From G965220305 sp965220305 (GTDB lineage Bacteria; Chloroflexota; Dehalococcoidia; Lucifugimonadales; UBA3495): a stretch of 64,000 nucleotides of DNA. The notes below the pieces were generated by a model, which was not told the DNA's origin, searched no databases, and saw nothing but the letters and a program-made list of their open reading frames with translations. Shown piece after piece: positions 8,448 through 16,088 of this stretch (the first letter of the stretch is position 1; every line of letters starts with the position of its first letter). A program made the position numbers and the translations under genes. The stretch spans positions 3,348,001 to 3,412,000 of the forward strand of contig OZ244817.1 of the NCBI GenBank assembly GCA_965220305.1, given 5' to 3'.

Positions 8448-9218
8448 CTACCAATTGACCGGATAGACCTGGCTCTCCCTTAACATAATACCCACGTCGT
8501 CCAGGGTATCACGTTTGGGGTCGCGGACGTTGAGAAGGCGGGGCAGCGTGATTCCCTCGAACCGGCGCAGGTAGGGGCAAACCTTCTGGAAGCCGTTGAG
8601 GGTGGAACGTTCTCCCCCCAGCGCCACGTAGTCGAGCTCGCTGGCGAAAGGCTCGAACTGGGCCTGCATCACGCCGCAGGTCTTGTCATAGATGCGTCGA
8701 ATCTGGCCTTCTCGGACGCGTTGGAACCTCCGTTGGGAGGTGCCGCCCGCGTGGTGCTTCCCCTTGACGTAGCGGCTGTCCGTCTTTGACGACACCAACT
8801 GTTCACCCCGGTACACCGCCACCGAGTACCGGCCCAGGCGCAACAGGACCACGCCGATAGTGTAGTCGGTGGACAACAATTCCTCCAGGTGACGGGTATC
8901 CCAGGTCGGTGTCAGGAGGCTTTGGGACAGGGGGAAAGGCGGGATAATGAGCAGGGCAGTCTCACCGGAGCTAAAGCCCACGAAGCCAGTCCCGGACTCC
9001 AGCACCTTGTCTCCGAAGTCGGCCAGGCTCTCCTGCCAGCGCCGTTCCAGTTCTCCCTTGCGGCCCGGAAAGCCGGGCGTCTCCCCGGGGCTGACATAGA
9101 GGGAGCTACCGGGCGTTCCGGCGGGTGGGGCCAACCTGGACAGCAGCCGCAGCAGCGCGGGTTTGCCCAGGTACTGCCCCGGCTGGACGCGCAGTATATT
9201 TGGTTGGGCAGCAGTCAT
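8448..9218 (-). CDS. Vms1/VLRF1-like peptidyl-tRNA hydrolase (release-factor fold)
   Basis: A protein of about 256 residues. The segment KGKHHAGGTSQRRFQRVREGQ (around residues 153-172) matches the catalytic loop of the VLRF1 family, in which a glutamine after a Gly-Gly-x-Ser motif releases nascent chains from tRNA on obstructed ribosomes. Supporting features are the GVVLLRLGRYSVAVYRGE strand pair and LDYVALGGE. Family knowledge predicts a role in ribosome-associated quality control. The start at 9218 was chosen because conserved sequence begins there, but no good ribosome site precedes it; the frame stays open to 9386. It lies upstream of mutS2 on the same strand. Confidence 0.75.
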   Translation of the reverse strand: MTAAQPNILRVQPGQYLGKPALLRLLSRLAPPAGTPGSSLYVSPGETPGFPGRKGELERRWQESLADFGDKVLESGTGFVGFSSGETALLIIPPFPLSQSLLTPTWDTRHLEELLSTDYTIGVVLLRLGRYSVAVYRGEQLVSSKTDSRYVKGKHHAGGTSQRRFQRVREGQIRRIYDKTCGVMQAQFEPFASELDYVALGGERSTLNGFQKVCPYLRRFEGITLPRLLNVRDPKRDTLDDVGIMLRESQVYPVNW

Positions 9219-9459
9219 TGAAATTGATTTTATCACGGTATGCTCCCATTGGTGGGTCATGGAGCGCTGCGTTAGGCAGAGTTCCTCTCGCGTCCGGTTG
9301 TGACGGATTGCGGATACCAATTTCCCCAACGTCAACGGGGTCACGCCAAACCCGTTTGGATAGCCCGGGAGACCATGTGCCTCCATTGGGCTGCTACCGC
9401 AGACCGGGCATCTATGCTAGGATGGGTGAGAATTTCCTAGTCCACTGGAGGTAGGGAAA

Positions 9460-10566
9460 ATGAATGGCCGAATAGTGGTAGCCAAGGAGTACGGAAAACC
9501 CTTTGTCATTGAAGAGTACGAAGTCCCGGAGCCCGAACCGGGCGCGGTGCTGCTGCGCATGACCCAGGCGGGCATCTGCGGTTCCGACCTGCACACTTGG
9601 CGCGGCGACCAGACCCAGGAACACATGCCCCTGCCCCCGGCGGGGAGGGCTATGGGTCACGAGGGGACCGGCGTGGTGGAAGCCTTGGGCGACGGCGTCA
9701 GCGCCGATACCCTGGGAACGCCCATCGTTGAAGGAGACCGCGTCATTTATGCCGCCGTCTTCCCCTGCTACCGTTGCGCCCAGTGCCTGCGGGGAGACAC
9801 CAACTGGTGCGCCAACCGGGAGTACCCCACCGCCGGAGTGTGGCCCTTCTTCACCGGCACCTACGCCGATTTCCTGTACCTGCCGCCCAGGCATCCCTTT
9901 TTCCGAGTGCCCGACGAGCTTCCCGACGACATTCTGGGGCCGGTGAACTGCGCTATGGGCACCGTCACCACCGGGCTCCAGCGGGCGGGCCTGGGAGAAG
10001 GCGAGTACGTGGTAATCCAGGGAGCCGGGGGTCTGGGCCTCAACGCCACCGCCATGGCCAAGGACATGGGAGCGGATAAGGTCATCGTGCTGGACCGCTT
10101 GGAAAACCGGCTGGAATTGGCCGAGGAATTCGGCGCCGACCACACCATCAACATCGAGGAGTTCAATACTCCGGAAACCCGGGTGCGCCGGGTCTGGGAG
10201 TTGACCAACGGTCGGGGCGCCGATGTGGTCATGGAGCTGGTGGGCCGGGCCGAACTGTTGGCGGAGGGCATTGATATGCTGACCAACGGGGGCACCTTTG
10301 TGGAAATAGGCGACATAGTGCGAGGCCGGGAGGTGTCCATCGACCCTTCCAAGCTGCTGTCCGGCAAGAACATCGTCGGCTCCCGCATGTACCGGGCTTC
10401 CCTGTTGCCCACCCTGTTGAGCTTCCTGGTACGCAACCAGGACAAGCTGCCTTTCGGCAAACTGGTGTCCCACAAGTTCCCTCTGGCCGATGTCAACGAG
10501 GCTTTCGAGCAGGCCGAGTGGAGCCAGCGTCAGACCCAGATTACCCGGGCCATGCTGGTCCCGTAG
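9460..10566 (+). CDS. Zinc-containing alcohol dehydrogenase (MDR family)
   Basis: A 368-residue medium-chain dehydrogenase. Catalytic zinc ligands are visible as C40 (in GICGSD) and H67-E68 (in MGHEGTG). The structural zinc site uses C103, C106, C109 and C117. The nucleotide-binding motif IQGAGGLGLNATAMAKDMG lies near residue 187, followed by acidic VLDRLENR, suggesting NAD rather than NADP. The start ATG has GGAGGTAGGGAAA upstream. The substrate is not evident. It heads a run of close same-strand genes with higBA and a flavin monooxygenase. Confidence 0.93.
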   Translation: MNGRIVVAKEYGKPFVIEEYEVPEPEPGAVLLRMTQAGICGSDLHTWRGDQTQEHMPLPPAGRAMGHEGTGVVEALGDGVSADTLGTPIVEGDRVIYAAVFPCYRCAQCLRGDTNWCANREYPTAGVWPFFTGTYADFLYLPPRHPFFRVPDELPDDILGPVNCAMGTVTTGLQRAGLGEGEYVVIQGAGGLGLNATAMAKDMGADKVIVLDRLENRLELAEEFGADHTINIEEFNTPETRVRRVWELTNGRGADVVMELVGRAELLAEGIDMLTNGGTFVEIGDIVRGREVSIDPSKLLSGKNIVGSRMYRASLLPTLLSFLVRNQDKLPFGKLVSHKFPLADVNEAFEQAEWSQRQTQITRAMLVP

Positions 10567-10596
10567 GGGGTCGTCGGCGAGGTCTTTGGTAAGATA

Positions 10597-10878
10597 GTGA
10601 TACGAAACTTCCAAGACCGCAGAACTGAGAGGCTTTTTCGTGGAGAGAGCGTTCCAGAATTCCAGGGGTTCGCCCGCCAAGCGTTGCGGCGGCTGCAAAT
10701 CCCGGATGATGCAGTGTCGTTGTATGCGTTATGGAATCGTCCGGGCAACCGGCTGGAATCCCTCACAGGAGACCGACAGGGACAGTACAGCATACGCATC
10801 AACCAGCAGTGGCGCATCTGTTTCCGTTGGTCTGGCGGTAACTCTTACGATGTGGAAATCGTAGATTATCACCGATGA
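10597..10878 (+). CDS. higB: HigB-type toxin (RelE/ParE fold)
   Basis: A 93-residue protein matching the plasmid-maintenance killer/HigB family end to end. It starts IRNFQDRRTERLF, contains PGNRLESLTGDRQGQYSIRIN and ends QWRICFRW...VEIVDYH. HigB toxins are ribosome-dependent mRNA interferases. It starts at GTG with no obvious ribosome site, 30 bases after the dehydrogenase, so translation may be coupled or leaderless. The next gene encodes its HigA antitoxin, in the toxin-first order typical of HigBA. Confidence 0.92.
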   Translation: MIRNFQDRRTERLFRGESVPEFQGFARQALRRLQIPDDAVSLYALWNRPGNRLESLTGDRQGQYSIRINQQWRICFRWSGGNSYDVEIVDYHR

Positions 10879-10889
10879 GGAGTGTCCTG

Positions 10890-11219
10890 ATGCTTCCCCA
10901 AAATCGTATGCCGCCCATTCATCCCGGGGAAATCCTGGCGGAAGACCTTGAAGAGGTGGGACTGTCTGCCGACGAGTTAGACCGTATTCTGGCTGTAGCA
11001 TCGGGAACCGTAGCCGCAATTGTAGGAGAAAAGCGTGGCATCGACGCCGACTTCGCTCTGCGCCTGTCCCGCTATCTGGGTACAGGGGCGCGGCTCTGGA
11101 TGAACCTTCAAGTCTCCTACGACCTCAAGATGGCAGCGCGGGCGGTAGGACGCCAAATCCAGAAAGAGGTAAAACCCAGGCCGGACATGCCAGCTATACC
11201 CGAGGACTGGGGTGAATAG
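10890..11219 (+). CDS. higA: HigA-type antitoxin (XRE-family helix-turn-helix)
   Basis: A 109-residue partner of the preceding toxin. It opens with the HigA signature PPIHPGEILAEDLEEVGLSADEL, continues into a helix-turn-helix (VASGTVAAIVGEKRGI) and has the RLSRYLGTGARLWMNLQVSYDL segment. It should neutralise HigB and repress the locus. I prefer the ATG at 10890, spaced seven bases from GAGGAG; an ATG at 10875 overlaps the toxin stop and would add five residues. Confidence 0.92.
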   Translation: MLPQNRMPPIHPGEILAEDLEEVGLSADELDRILAVASGTVAAIVGEKRGIDADFALRLSRYLGTGARLWMNLQVSYDLKMAARAVGRQIQKEVKPRPDMPAIPEDWGE

Positions 11220-11291
11220 CCAGCAGACCCCGGCGAGGGCTTAATCACCGGCTCGAGTGTTAGGTACTGTAATAGCAACAGGAGGGCAACC

Positions 11292-12362
11292 ATGAAATTT
11301 GGCATGATGTACGAAATCCAGATACCCGAACCCCATACCCCGGGTATCGAACAGCAGCGGTACAACCAGGTCCTGGCCCAGGTGGAGTTGGCCGATGAGG
11401 TGGGGTTTGACTACTTCTGGACGGTTGAGCACCACTTTTTGCGAGAGTTTTCCCACTGCTCGGCCCCGGAGGTCCTTTACGGGGCCATCTCCCAGCGCAC
11501 CAAGCGCATCCGCATCGGCCACGCGGTAGCTTTGCTCCCGGGCCAGTACAACCACCCGGTCCGGGTGGCGGAGCGGGCGGCGGTGCTGGACATCCTGAGC
11601 AATGGTCGCGTGGACCTGGGAACGGGCCGCTCCACCACGCTGATTGAGATGGATGGCTTCGAGGTGAACCCGGAAGAGACCCGCGCCCAATGGGAAGAGG
11701 CCATCTCGATGATTCCCCGAATGTGGACGGAAGACCCCTTTTCCCACGAGGGCCGGTTCTACAGCGTCCCCTCCCGCTCGGTAATCCCCAAGCCGGTGCA
11801 GAAGCCCCACCCGCCCCTGTGGGTGGCCTGCAGCCAACCCGAAAGTTTCCGGGTGGCCGGAGAAATGGGACTGGGCGTCCTGTGCTTCAACCTGGGCGGC
11901 TACGAGCAGATGGAGGAGCGGGTGCAGATGTATCGGGAGGCGGTTAAGCACGCCCACCCGGTGGGTTCCTTCGTCAACGACCAGATTGCCGCCCTGTGCC
12001 TCATACATTGCAGTGAGGATGACGACGAAGCCCGAGAGGTGGCCGGTCCCGAGGGGGCCTGGTTCGTGGGCAAGGCTGAGGAGCTATACCGTCCCTGGCA
12101 GGGTCGGGAAGTGCCCGAGTCCTACAGGTTCGCGGTGGGCGCAGTCCAGCAGGAGCGGGTGGACAAGACGGTGGACGACCACATCGAGTCGGGAGCCTTC
12201 GCCATGGGAACTCCGGACACCGTCATCAAGACGCTGAAGAAGTACGAAGAAGCCGGTGTTGACCAGATTCTGTGCTTCATGCAGATGGGCAACCTGGCCC
12301 ACTCGCGGATAATGGACTCGATAAAGCTCTTTGGGAGGCACGTCATTCCCTACTTCCAGTAG
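11292..12362 (+). CDS. LLM-class flavin-dependent oxidoreductase
   Basis: A 356-residue TIM-barrel enzyme of the bacterial-luciferase family. Signatures are AEVGFDYFWTVEHHF near residue 38, the RIRIGHAVALLPGQYNHPVRVAER strand-helix, and LSNGRVDLGTGRST. FMN or F420 is the expected cofactor; which one cannot be told. Typical reactions are Baeyer-Villiger or desulfurising monooxygenations of organic compounds. It has a strong CAGGAGGGCAACC ribosome site. It lies 72 bases after higA and is the first of five such genes in the window. Confidence 0.93.
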   Translation: MKFGMMYEIQIPEPHTPGIEQQRYNQVLAQVELADEVGFDYFWTVEHHFLREFSHCSAPEVLYGAISQRTKRIRIGHAVALLPGQYNHPVRVAERAAVLDILSNGRVDLGTGRSTTLIEMDGFEVNPEETRAQWEEAISMIPRMWTEDPFSHEGRFYSVPSRSVIPKPVQKPHPPLWVACSQPESFRVAGEMGLGVLCFNLGGYEQMEERVQMYREAVKHAHPVGSFVNDQIAALCLIHCSEDDDEAREVAGPEGAWFVGKAEELYRPWQGREVPESYRFAVGAVQQERVDKTVDDHIESGAFAMGTPDTVIKTLKKYEEAGVDQILCFMQMGNLAHSRIMDSIKLFGRHVIPYFQ

Positions 12363-12424
12363 GAATGGCAACACCACGCTGGAGCTTTGACTCCCTGGCT
12401 GGCTTAAACCCAGTTTTACACCGC

Positions 12425-12460
12425 AGAGGCCCGGCTAATGTGCCGGGCCTCTGTTGGTTG
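12425..12460. terminator. Hairpin terminator between convergent genes
   Basis: An 11-bp perfect stem, AGAGGCCCGGC paired with GCCGGGCCTCT around a six-base loop, lies between the monooxygenase (ending 12362) and the convergent gene ending at 12492. The T-run is weak (GTTGGTTG), so on the + strand termination may be partial. Confidence 0.6.
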
Positions 12461-12491
12461 CGGGAGGGGAAACTCTCCTCAATCCGACGTA

Positions 12492-12788
12492 TTAGTCCGA
12501 GGAGGGAAGCTTACGGGGTTGTTGCAGTTCCATGGCCTCTCCGTCGTAGCGCAGGTCGCAGATGCCGGTCTTGGTAACCAACACCGACACCGTTCCGTCT
12601 TCGGTGGCAAACCGTTTCCCCAAAGCTAGCTCGGGAGCGTCGGCGGCAGGTTGAGCGCCTTTGAACTCTGCTTCCTGTCCCTTGGGCTGCAAGGGCACAT
12701 CGCCATCGGTAAGAGTGCCGTCGCCGCCCTTGGTTACCACCATTTCGGCCCCGCCGGGGCTTACGTATCGCTGACCAGTCTTTACCAT
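12492..12788 (-). CDS. Tandem desulforedoxin-like protein that has lost its metal-binding cysteines
   Basis: A 98-residue protein of two similar units: GQRYVSPGGAEMVVTKGGDG TLTDG in the first half and GKRFATEDGTVSVLVTKTG with DLRYDGEAMEL in the second. The pattern matches the desulforedoxin/rubredoxin-like knuckle (Y-x-C-x-x-C ... L-x-C-C-G), but Ser, Gly, Thr and Asp stand where the four cysteines should be, in both copies. Only one cysteine remains (GICDL). It therefore probably no longer binds iron. The start at 12788 has AGGATAAAGGG upstream. Function is unknown; the family assignment is by eye. Confidence 0.6.
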   Translation of the reverse strand: MVKTGQRYVSPGGAEMVVTKGGDGTLTDGDVPLQPKGQEAEFKGAQPAADAPELALGKRFATEDGTVSVLVTKTGICDLRYDGEAMELQQPRKLPSSD

Positions 12789-12926
12789 AATCCCTTTATC
12801 CTGCAATCTAGTCTTGTTAAAGGGCCCCGGTGATACCGGAGCTTCCGACCCCATTCCAGTGCGTGAAACTGATTATAGGCACCAGGCCCATGAGCGTCAA
12901 CGAAAGCCGTTCCTTTACGCCGGATT

Positions 12927-13361
12927 CTAACCCGCCTCGGCATCTTCCTGAAAACGCACCAGGAAACTGGCTTCTCCCAGGGGGTCGCCATCCAGGAGGA
13001 TGGCGGCGACGTGGACACCCTGCCGCTGCACCGGGATGCGGAAGGCTTTAATCCACCGTTGGAAGAGGATGCCTTCTTCCCATTCAATGCTCTGGGGCGG
13101 AGGCATGTCCAGGGGAATGCCCGGGGCCTTTATGGCCACCATCAAGTGGTGCGTTCCCGGCGCAGCGTTGCCGATGCAGAAGGCGAGGTTCACGTCAACC
13201 TCAGCCAGGATTGGGGAAGTGGGCCCGGGCGGTTCGCTGGGCGTGGGCAGGTCAATCAGGTCGATGACGCCCTTGAGGTCCAAGTTGGCGTCGCTGTCTT
13301 CTTCGGTGTCTCGACAAAAGAGGGCGTACTTTAGATAAGGTCCGTCCTTATCACTCGTCAA
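12927..13361 (-). CDS. Conserved hypothetical protein (DUF6941-like)
   Basis: A 144-residue protein beginning DGPYLKYALFCRDTEED and continuing LKGVIDLIDLPTP, then a beta-rich body (VDVNLAFCIGNAAPGTHHLMV) ending in SFLVRFQEDAEAG. The opening layout, in which a 'cytoplasmic reporter'-style strand is followed by a Gly-Val-x-Asp segment, recalls the DUF6941 group, but this is only a by-eye resemblance. The start is TTG at 13361, six bases after AAGGAG. It is same-strand with the desulforedoxin-like gene downstream. No function is proposed. Confidence 0.6.
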   Translation of the reverse strand: MTSDKDGPYLKYALFCRDTEEDSDANLDLKGVIDLIDLPTPSEPPGPTSPILAEVDVNLAFCIGNAAPGTHHLMVAIKAPGIPLDMPPPQSIEWEEGILFQRWIKAFRIPVQRQGVHVAAILLDGDPLGEASFLVRFQEDAEAG

Positions 13362-13546
13362 GAGTGGCTCCTTAGAGTAGGCTCGTTCCAGGCTCCAGGT
13401 AATTTTATCATGGCCGGATTACGCCGGAAAGATTCGCCCCTGCCTCAGCGGGGTCTATTAACAAGAAGGCAGTGCCAACCCATTGCCAAGTGGCCCCAAT
13501 ATTGAGAGACTACAGGGGCGACATCGAACAGGTGAGGTGCATAGTT

Positions 13547-14173
13547 ATGACCCTATCAGCGGACAAGTTCTCCCAGGGTATGACCACGCAGCAGTACATC
13601 GACCAGATTAAGGTCAACAAGGACCCCTTTGTCAGCATTTATGAGGCCGTGCAGGTCCCGGCGGACATCAAGGGTTTCTTCGATGGACTGGCCCAACCCC
13701 TGAACCTGGCGGTCTTCACCGCCGACTGGTGCGGCGACGCTGTCAGCACCACCCCGACTATATTGCGCCTGGCGGAGAGCAGCGACAAGATTTTGGTGAA
13801 TGTGTTCAATCGGGACGAAGAGCTGGAGTTGACCAACAGCTTCCTCCCCGACCACCGGGCTGGCACTGTTCCGGTGTTTGTGGTCCTTGACCAGGACATG
13901 ACCGAAATCTCCCGCTTCATCGAGACTGCCCGCTCCCTGGTGCCCCAGATAGACGCTATGGACGAGAGCATTTCCCAGGAAGTCGCCAACGAGGGCGACA
14001 ACGCTCGGGCCGCGGCCCGAGGCAGGCGCATGGCCTTCCGCATATCCCACGCCCCGGACTGGGGCAACGTTATTCTTGGCGAGTTCAAGCACTTGGTGGA
14101 AGAGGGACTGGCATTGGCCCCCGGCCAGCGGCCCAATGAGGGTGGGACGGAATGGCCTCCGCCCCAAGACTAA
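13547..14173 (+). CDS. Thioredoxin-fold protein with a one-cysteine active site (WCGDA)
   Basis: A 208-residue cytosolic protein. Residues 55-70 read AVFTADWCGDAVSTTP, the thioredoxin active-site region, with Ala in place of the second cysteine. The cis-proline loop GTVPVFVV is intact. The family of thioredoxin-like proteins with N- and C-terminal helical extensions normally has WCGDC or WCGPC. With one cysteine, disulfide exchange through a CxxC pair is impossible; monothiol chemistry remains possible. The start at 13547 follows GGTGAGG; upstream frame is open to 13472 but dissimilar. Confidence 0.8.
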   Translation: MTLSADKFSQGMTTQQYIDQIKVNKDPFVSIYEAVQVPADIKGFFDGLAQPLNLAVFTADWCGDAVSTTPTILRLAESSDKILVNVFNRDEELELTNSFLPDHRAGTVPVFVVLDQDMTEISRFIETARSLVPQIDAMDESISQEVANEGDNARAAARGRRMAFRISHAPDWGNVILGEFKHLVEEGLALAPGQRPNEGGTEWPPPQD

Positions 14174-14192
14174 AGAGGGTAGGACGTTGAGT

Positions 14193-14474
14193 ATGCCAGA
14201 CGGCATCATTACCATGACGGATATGGAGACCATTTTCTCGGTGACCGACGCTTTCGGCATCCACCGGGAATCGGTGCGGGTGGAGTTGGTCAAGGAAGAC
14301 CCCGGGGCGGTGGACCGGAATGCCACCGGCACCATAGAGATTATCGTGCCGGAGAGCGAGGGCATCGAGGCCTTCGCCGAAAGGTTGCAGGTGGAGTTGG
14401 AGGCTATGGGTTATGCCCCCGGCTCCCCGGGCGAGGATGACGACGAGGAAGAAGAGGACTGGCTGGGAAGCTGA
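14193..14474 (+). CDS. Small acidic hypothetical protein
   Basis: A 93-residue protein, MPDGIITMTDMETIFSVTDA..., rich in short beta-forming stretches (SVRVELVKED, GTIEIIVPE) and ending in a strongly acidic tail (EDDDEEEEDW). I do not recognise a family. It follows the thioredoxin-like gene by 19 bases on the same strand, so cotranscription is likely. The ATG at 14193 was preferred, with GAGGGTAGG upstream. Confidence 0.6.
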   Translation: MPDGIITMTDMETIFSVTDAFGIHRESVRVELVKEDPGAVDRNATGTIEIIVPESEGIEAFAERLQVELEAMGYAPGSPGEDDDEEEEDWLGS

Positions 14475-14628
14475 TGGGCTGCGTACCGCAGTTTCAATTG
14501 AGGCCGGGCGGGTCTCCCACCATCCTTCGGGTGCCGAGTTTTGCCCGCTACCCTGTCGAGGGTTAGGGTAGACCGGAGGTGGTGCCACTAGGCCGGAGCA
14601 GGCAATGGTCCGGTCCCGGGGATGCGAT

Positions 14629-14668
14629 ACGGGACGGGTTGAAGCGAACTCCAACCCGTCCCGTTTTC
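14629..14668. terminator. Strong hairpin terminator between convergent genes
   Basis: A 13-bp perfect stem (ACGGGACGGGTTG with its complement, 10-base loop) followed by TTT on the + strand. It lies between the acidic hypothetical gene and the convergent jelly-roll gene. The region before it (14475-14628) contains further GC-rich inverted segments but no gene. Confidence 0.75.
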
Positions 14669-14688
14669 GCCGTAGGAATAGTGCCCGG

Positions 14689-15213
14689 CTAATACCCGGG
14701 AGTGCGCCATTCGAAGGCCAGCGTGGCGTAACGCACGAAGACCGCTCCGCCGGGTGCGCCCAGCGGGCCGTTAACGCCCAGGATGGCGATGGTGTGCTGG
14801 TTGCCCGGTTGGGGATCGGCGGTAACTACCACCCGTTGGGGGACGTTGAACCCCTGGACGGTAGCCCGTTCCCGGTCGCATTCTCCGTCAACCCAGATTT
14901 CCCCGTAGTCATCGACGCAGGTCTCAAACAAACATCGCGAGCCCGCCAGTTCCTGACCCCCCACGCTTTCCGGAAGGGTGACTGTTAAGCGGTACCAGGC
15001 GAAAGCAAGTCCCCGGGAGTGCCATTTGGTCAGGTCTTCGCAGACCTCCCAACCTGAATCGTCGTAGTCCGACAAGCGGGCCGGGCTGCCGGCCAACTGG
15101 GCTACCAGGCCCTCGTTGGGCTCACCGGGCACCAGCCCCGGCGCGAAACGCCACACTCCGTTGACCTGTTGCAAGTCTCCCGGGTCTTGCAGGTTAAGTG
15201 TACCTCTTGGCAT
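14689..15213 (-). CDS. Galactose-binding-like (jelly-roll) domain protein, paralogue A
   Basis: A 174-residue single-domain protein. YDDSGWEVCEDL, FAWYRLTVTLPE, CLFETCVDDYGEIWVDGE and the final VFVRYATLAFEW resemble the sugar-binding jelly-roll at the N-terminus of glycoside hydrolase family 2 enzymes, here without any catalytic domain. There is no signal peptide. A close paralogue is at 51476-51991; the two share GLVPGEPNEGL, SPAR, DYDDSGW and FAWYR at matching positions. The start ATG follows GAGGAGATGAGCTG. The role is unknown; carbohydrate or ligand binding is an inference from fold. Confidence 0.75.
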   Translation of the reverse strand: MPRGTLNLQDPGDLQQVNGVWRFAPGLVPGEPNEGLVAQLAGSPARLSDYDDSGWEVCEDLTKWHSRGLAFAWYRLTVTLPESVGGQELAGSRCLFETCVDDYGEIWVDGECDRERATVQGFNVPQRVVVTADPQPGNQHTIAILGVNGPLGAPGGAVFVRYATLAFEWRTPGY

Positions 15214-15311
15214 CAGCTCATCTCCTCGGCAAAATTGGGCTACGCTGCATTAACAGCAGCTACCATAGACTAAATAGAACTTTGGTCAGCCTCATCCTAG
15301 TTCGTTCCGCA

Positions 15312-15959
15312 CTATATTCCCACTATCTGAATACCCGAGTGGACCCGGTAGATGCGGTTAATGTTCACCAACAATGGGGTAATTTGCTCCACGTACTTGG
15401 CGTTGGCCAGTCCCCCGCCGTCCACGGAGCGCAAATCGGGAATTTTCCGCACCAGGTCCATTACCTGGGCCTTGGCTTCTTGATGGTCCGAGCAGACTAC
15501 CACGTCCCCGCTCATGGTCTTGCCGGGCTCCTGTAGTTCCTCGGCGCTGACGTTCTGGAAGGCGGCCACAACCTGGGAATTGGGCAACAACTGCTGGGAC
15601 TCCTGGGCCGCCGACCCGCTTTCCACATCCACCGCAATGGCTCCCCGACCACGTTCAAAGCGCATGGGGGCGATGACGTTCACCACCACCTTGCCCGACA
15701 GCGGCTCCTGTAGGGGTTCCAGCAGGGCCTGTTGGGCCTCGTAGGGGACGGTCAAGAATACAACGTCGGCCTGGGATGCGGCGTCCAAATTGGACGCACC
15801 CCCAATCTTTGCTCCGGAGGCGGTGTCGGCCAACTCCTTGGCTGCCGTGGCCGCCCGTTCCGGGTTGCGGGAACCTATGATAGCCTCCTCGCCGGCCATT
15901 GCCAGCCGCAGGGCCAGTCCCTTACCTTCCGGACCTGTGCCTCCCAGGAATGCCAGCAT
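15312..15959 (-). CDS. npdG: NADPH-dependent F420 reductase-like protein
   Basis: A 215-residue Rossmann protein. It opens MLAFLGGTGPEGKGLALRLA followed by IIGSRNPERA, the NADP-binding signature of F420H2:NADP oxidoreductases. Further matches are DVVFLTVPYEAQQ, VVVNVIAPM, and the C-terminal GGLANAKYVEQITPLLVNINR. It would move reducing power between NADPH and the deazaflavin F420, which could feed F420-using members of the luciferase-like family in this window. The start has GGAGGAGACCT upstream. Some relatives act on other substrates, so F420 use is inferred. Confidence 0.85.
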   Translation of the reverse strand: MLAFLGGTGPEGKGLALRLAMAGEEAIIGSRNPERAATAAKELADTASGAKIGGASNLDAASQADVVFLTVPYEAQQALLEPLQEPLSGKVVVNVIAPMRFERGRGAIAVDVESGSAAQESQQLLPNSQVVAAFQNVSAEELQEPGKTMSGDVVVCSDHQEAKAQVMDLVRKIPDLRSVDGGGLANAKYVEQITPLLVNINRIYRVHSGIQIVGI

Positions 15960-15999
15960 AGGTCTCCTCCATTCGTACCAGGGTCGGGTTTACGCACCT

Positions 16000-16028
16000 A
16001 CTATAGCTACAAATAAGTCGATTGGGAA
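16000..16028 (-). promoter_or_regulatory. Candidate promoter for the F420 reductase-like gene
   Basis: Read on the minus strand, TTCCCA (16028-16023) and TATAGT (16005-16000) are separated by 17 bases, about 40 bases before the ATG at 15959. Four of six -35 positions and five of six -10 positions match the sigma70 consensus. Confidence 0.4.
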
Positions 16029-16047
16029 GGTGCCCCCACCCTCTATG

Positions 16048-16056
16048 TGCTACAAT
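16048..16056 (+). promoter_or_regulatory. Candidate extended -10 promoter for the glyoxalase-fold gene
   Basis: TGC-TACAAT gives an extended -10 element about 33 bases before the ATG at 16089. No convincing -35 is present at the right distance. Confidence 0.35.
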
Positions 16057-16088
16057 ACCGCCATCCTGAGTCACATTGGAGGTCTGCT

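Noticed and set aside
9412..10698. A 428-codon open frame on the minus strand across the alcohol dehydrogenase gene
   Set aside because: It is antisense to a gene with all zinc and NAD motifs; its translation is low-complexity Gly/His/Val and matches no family. High GC content produces such frames.
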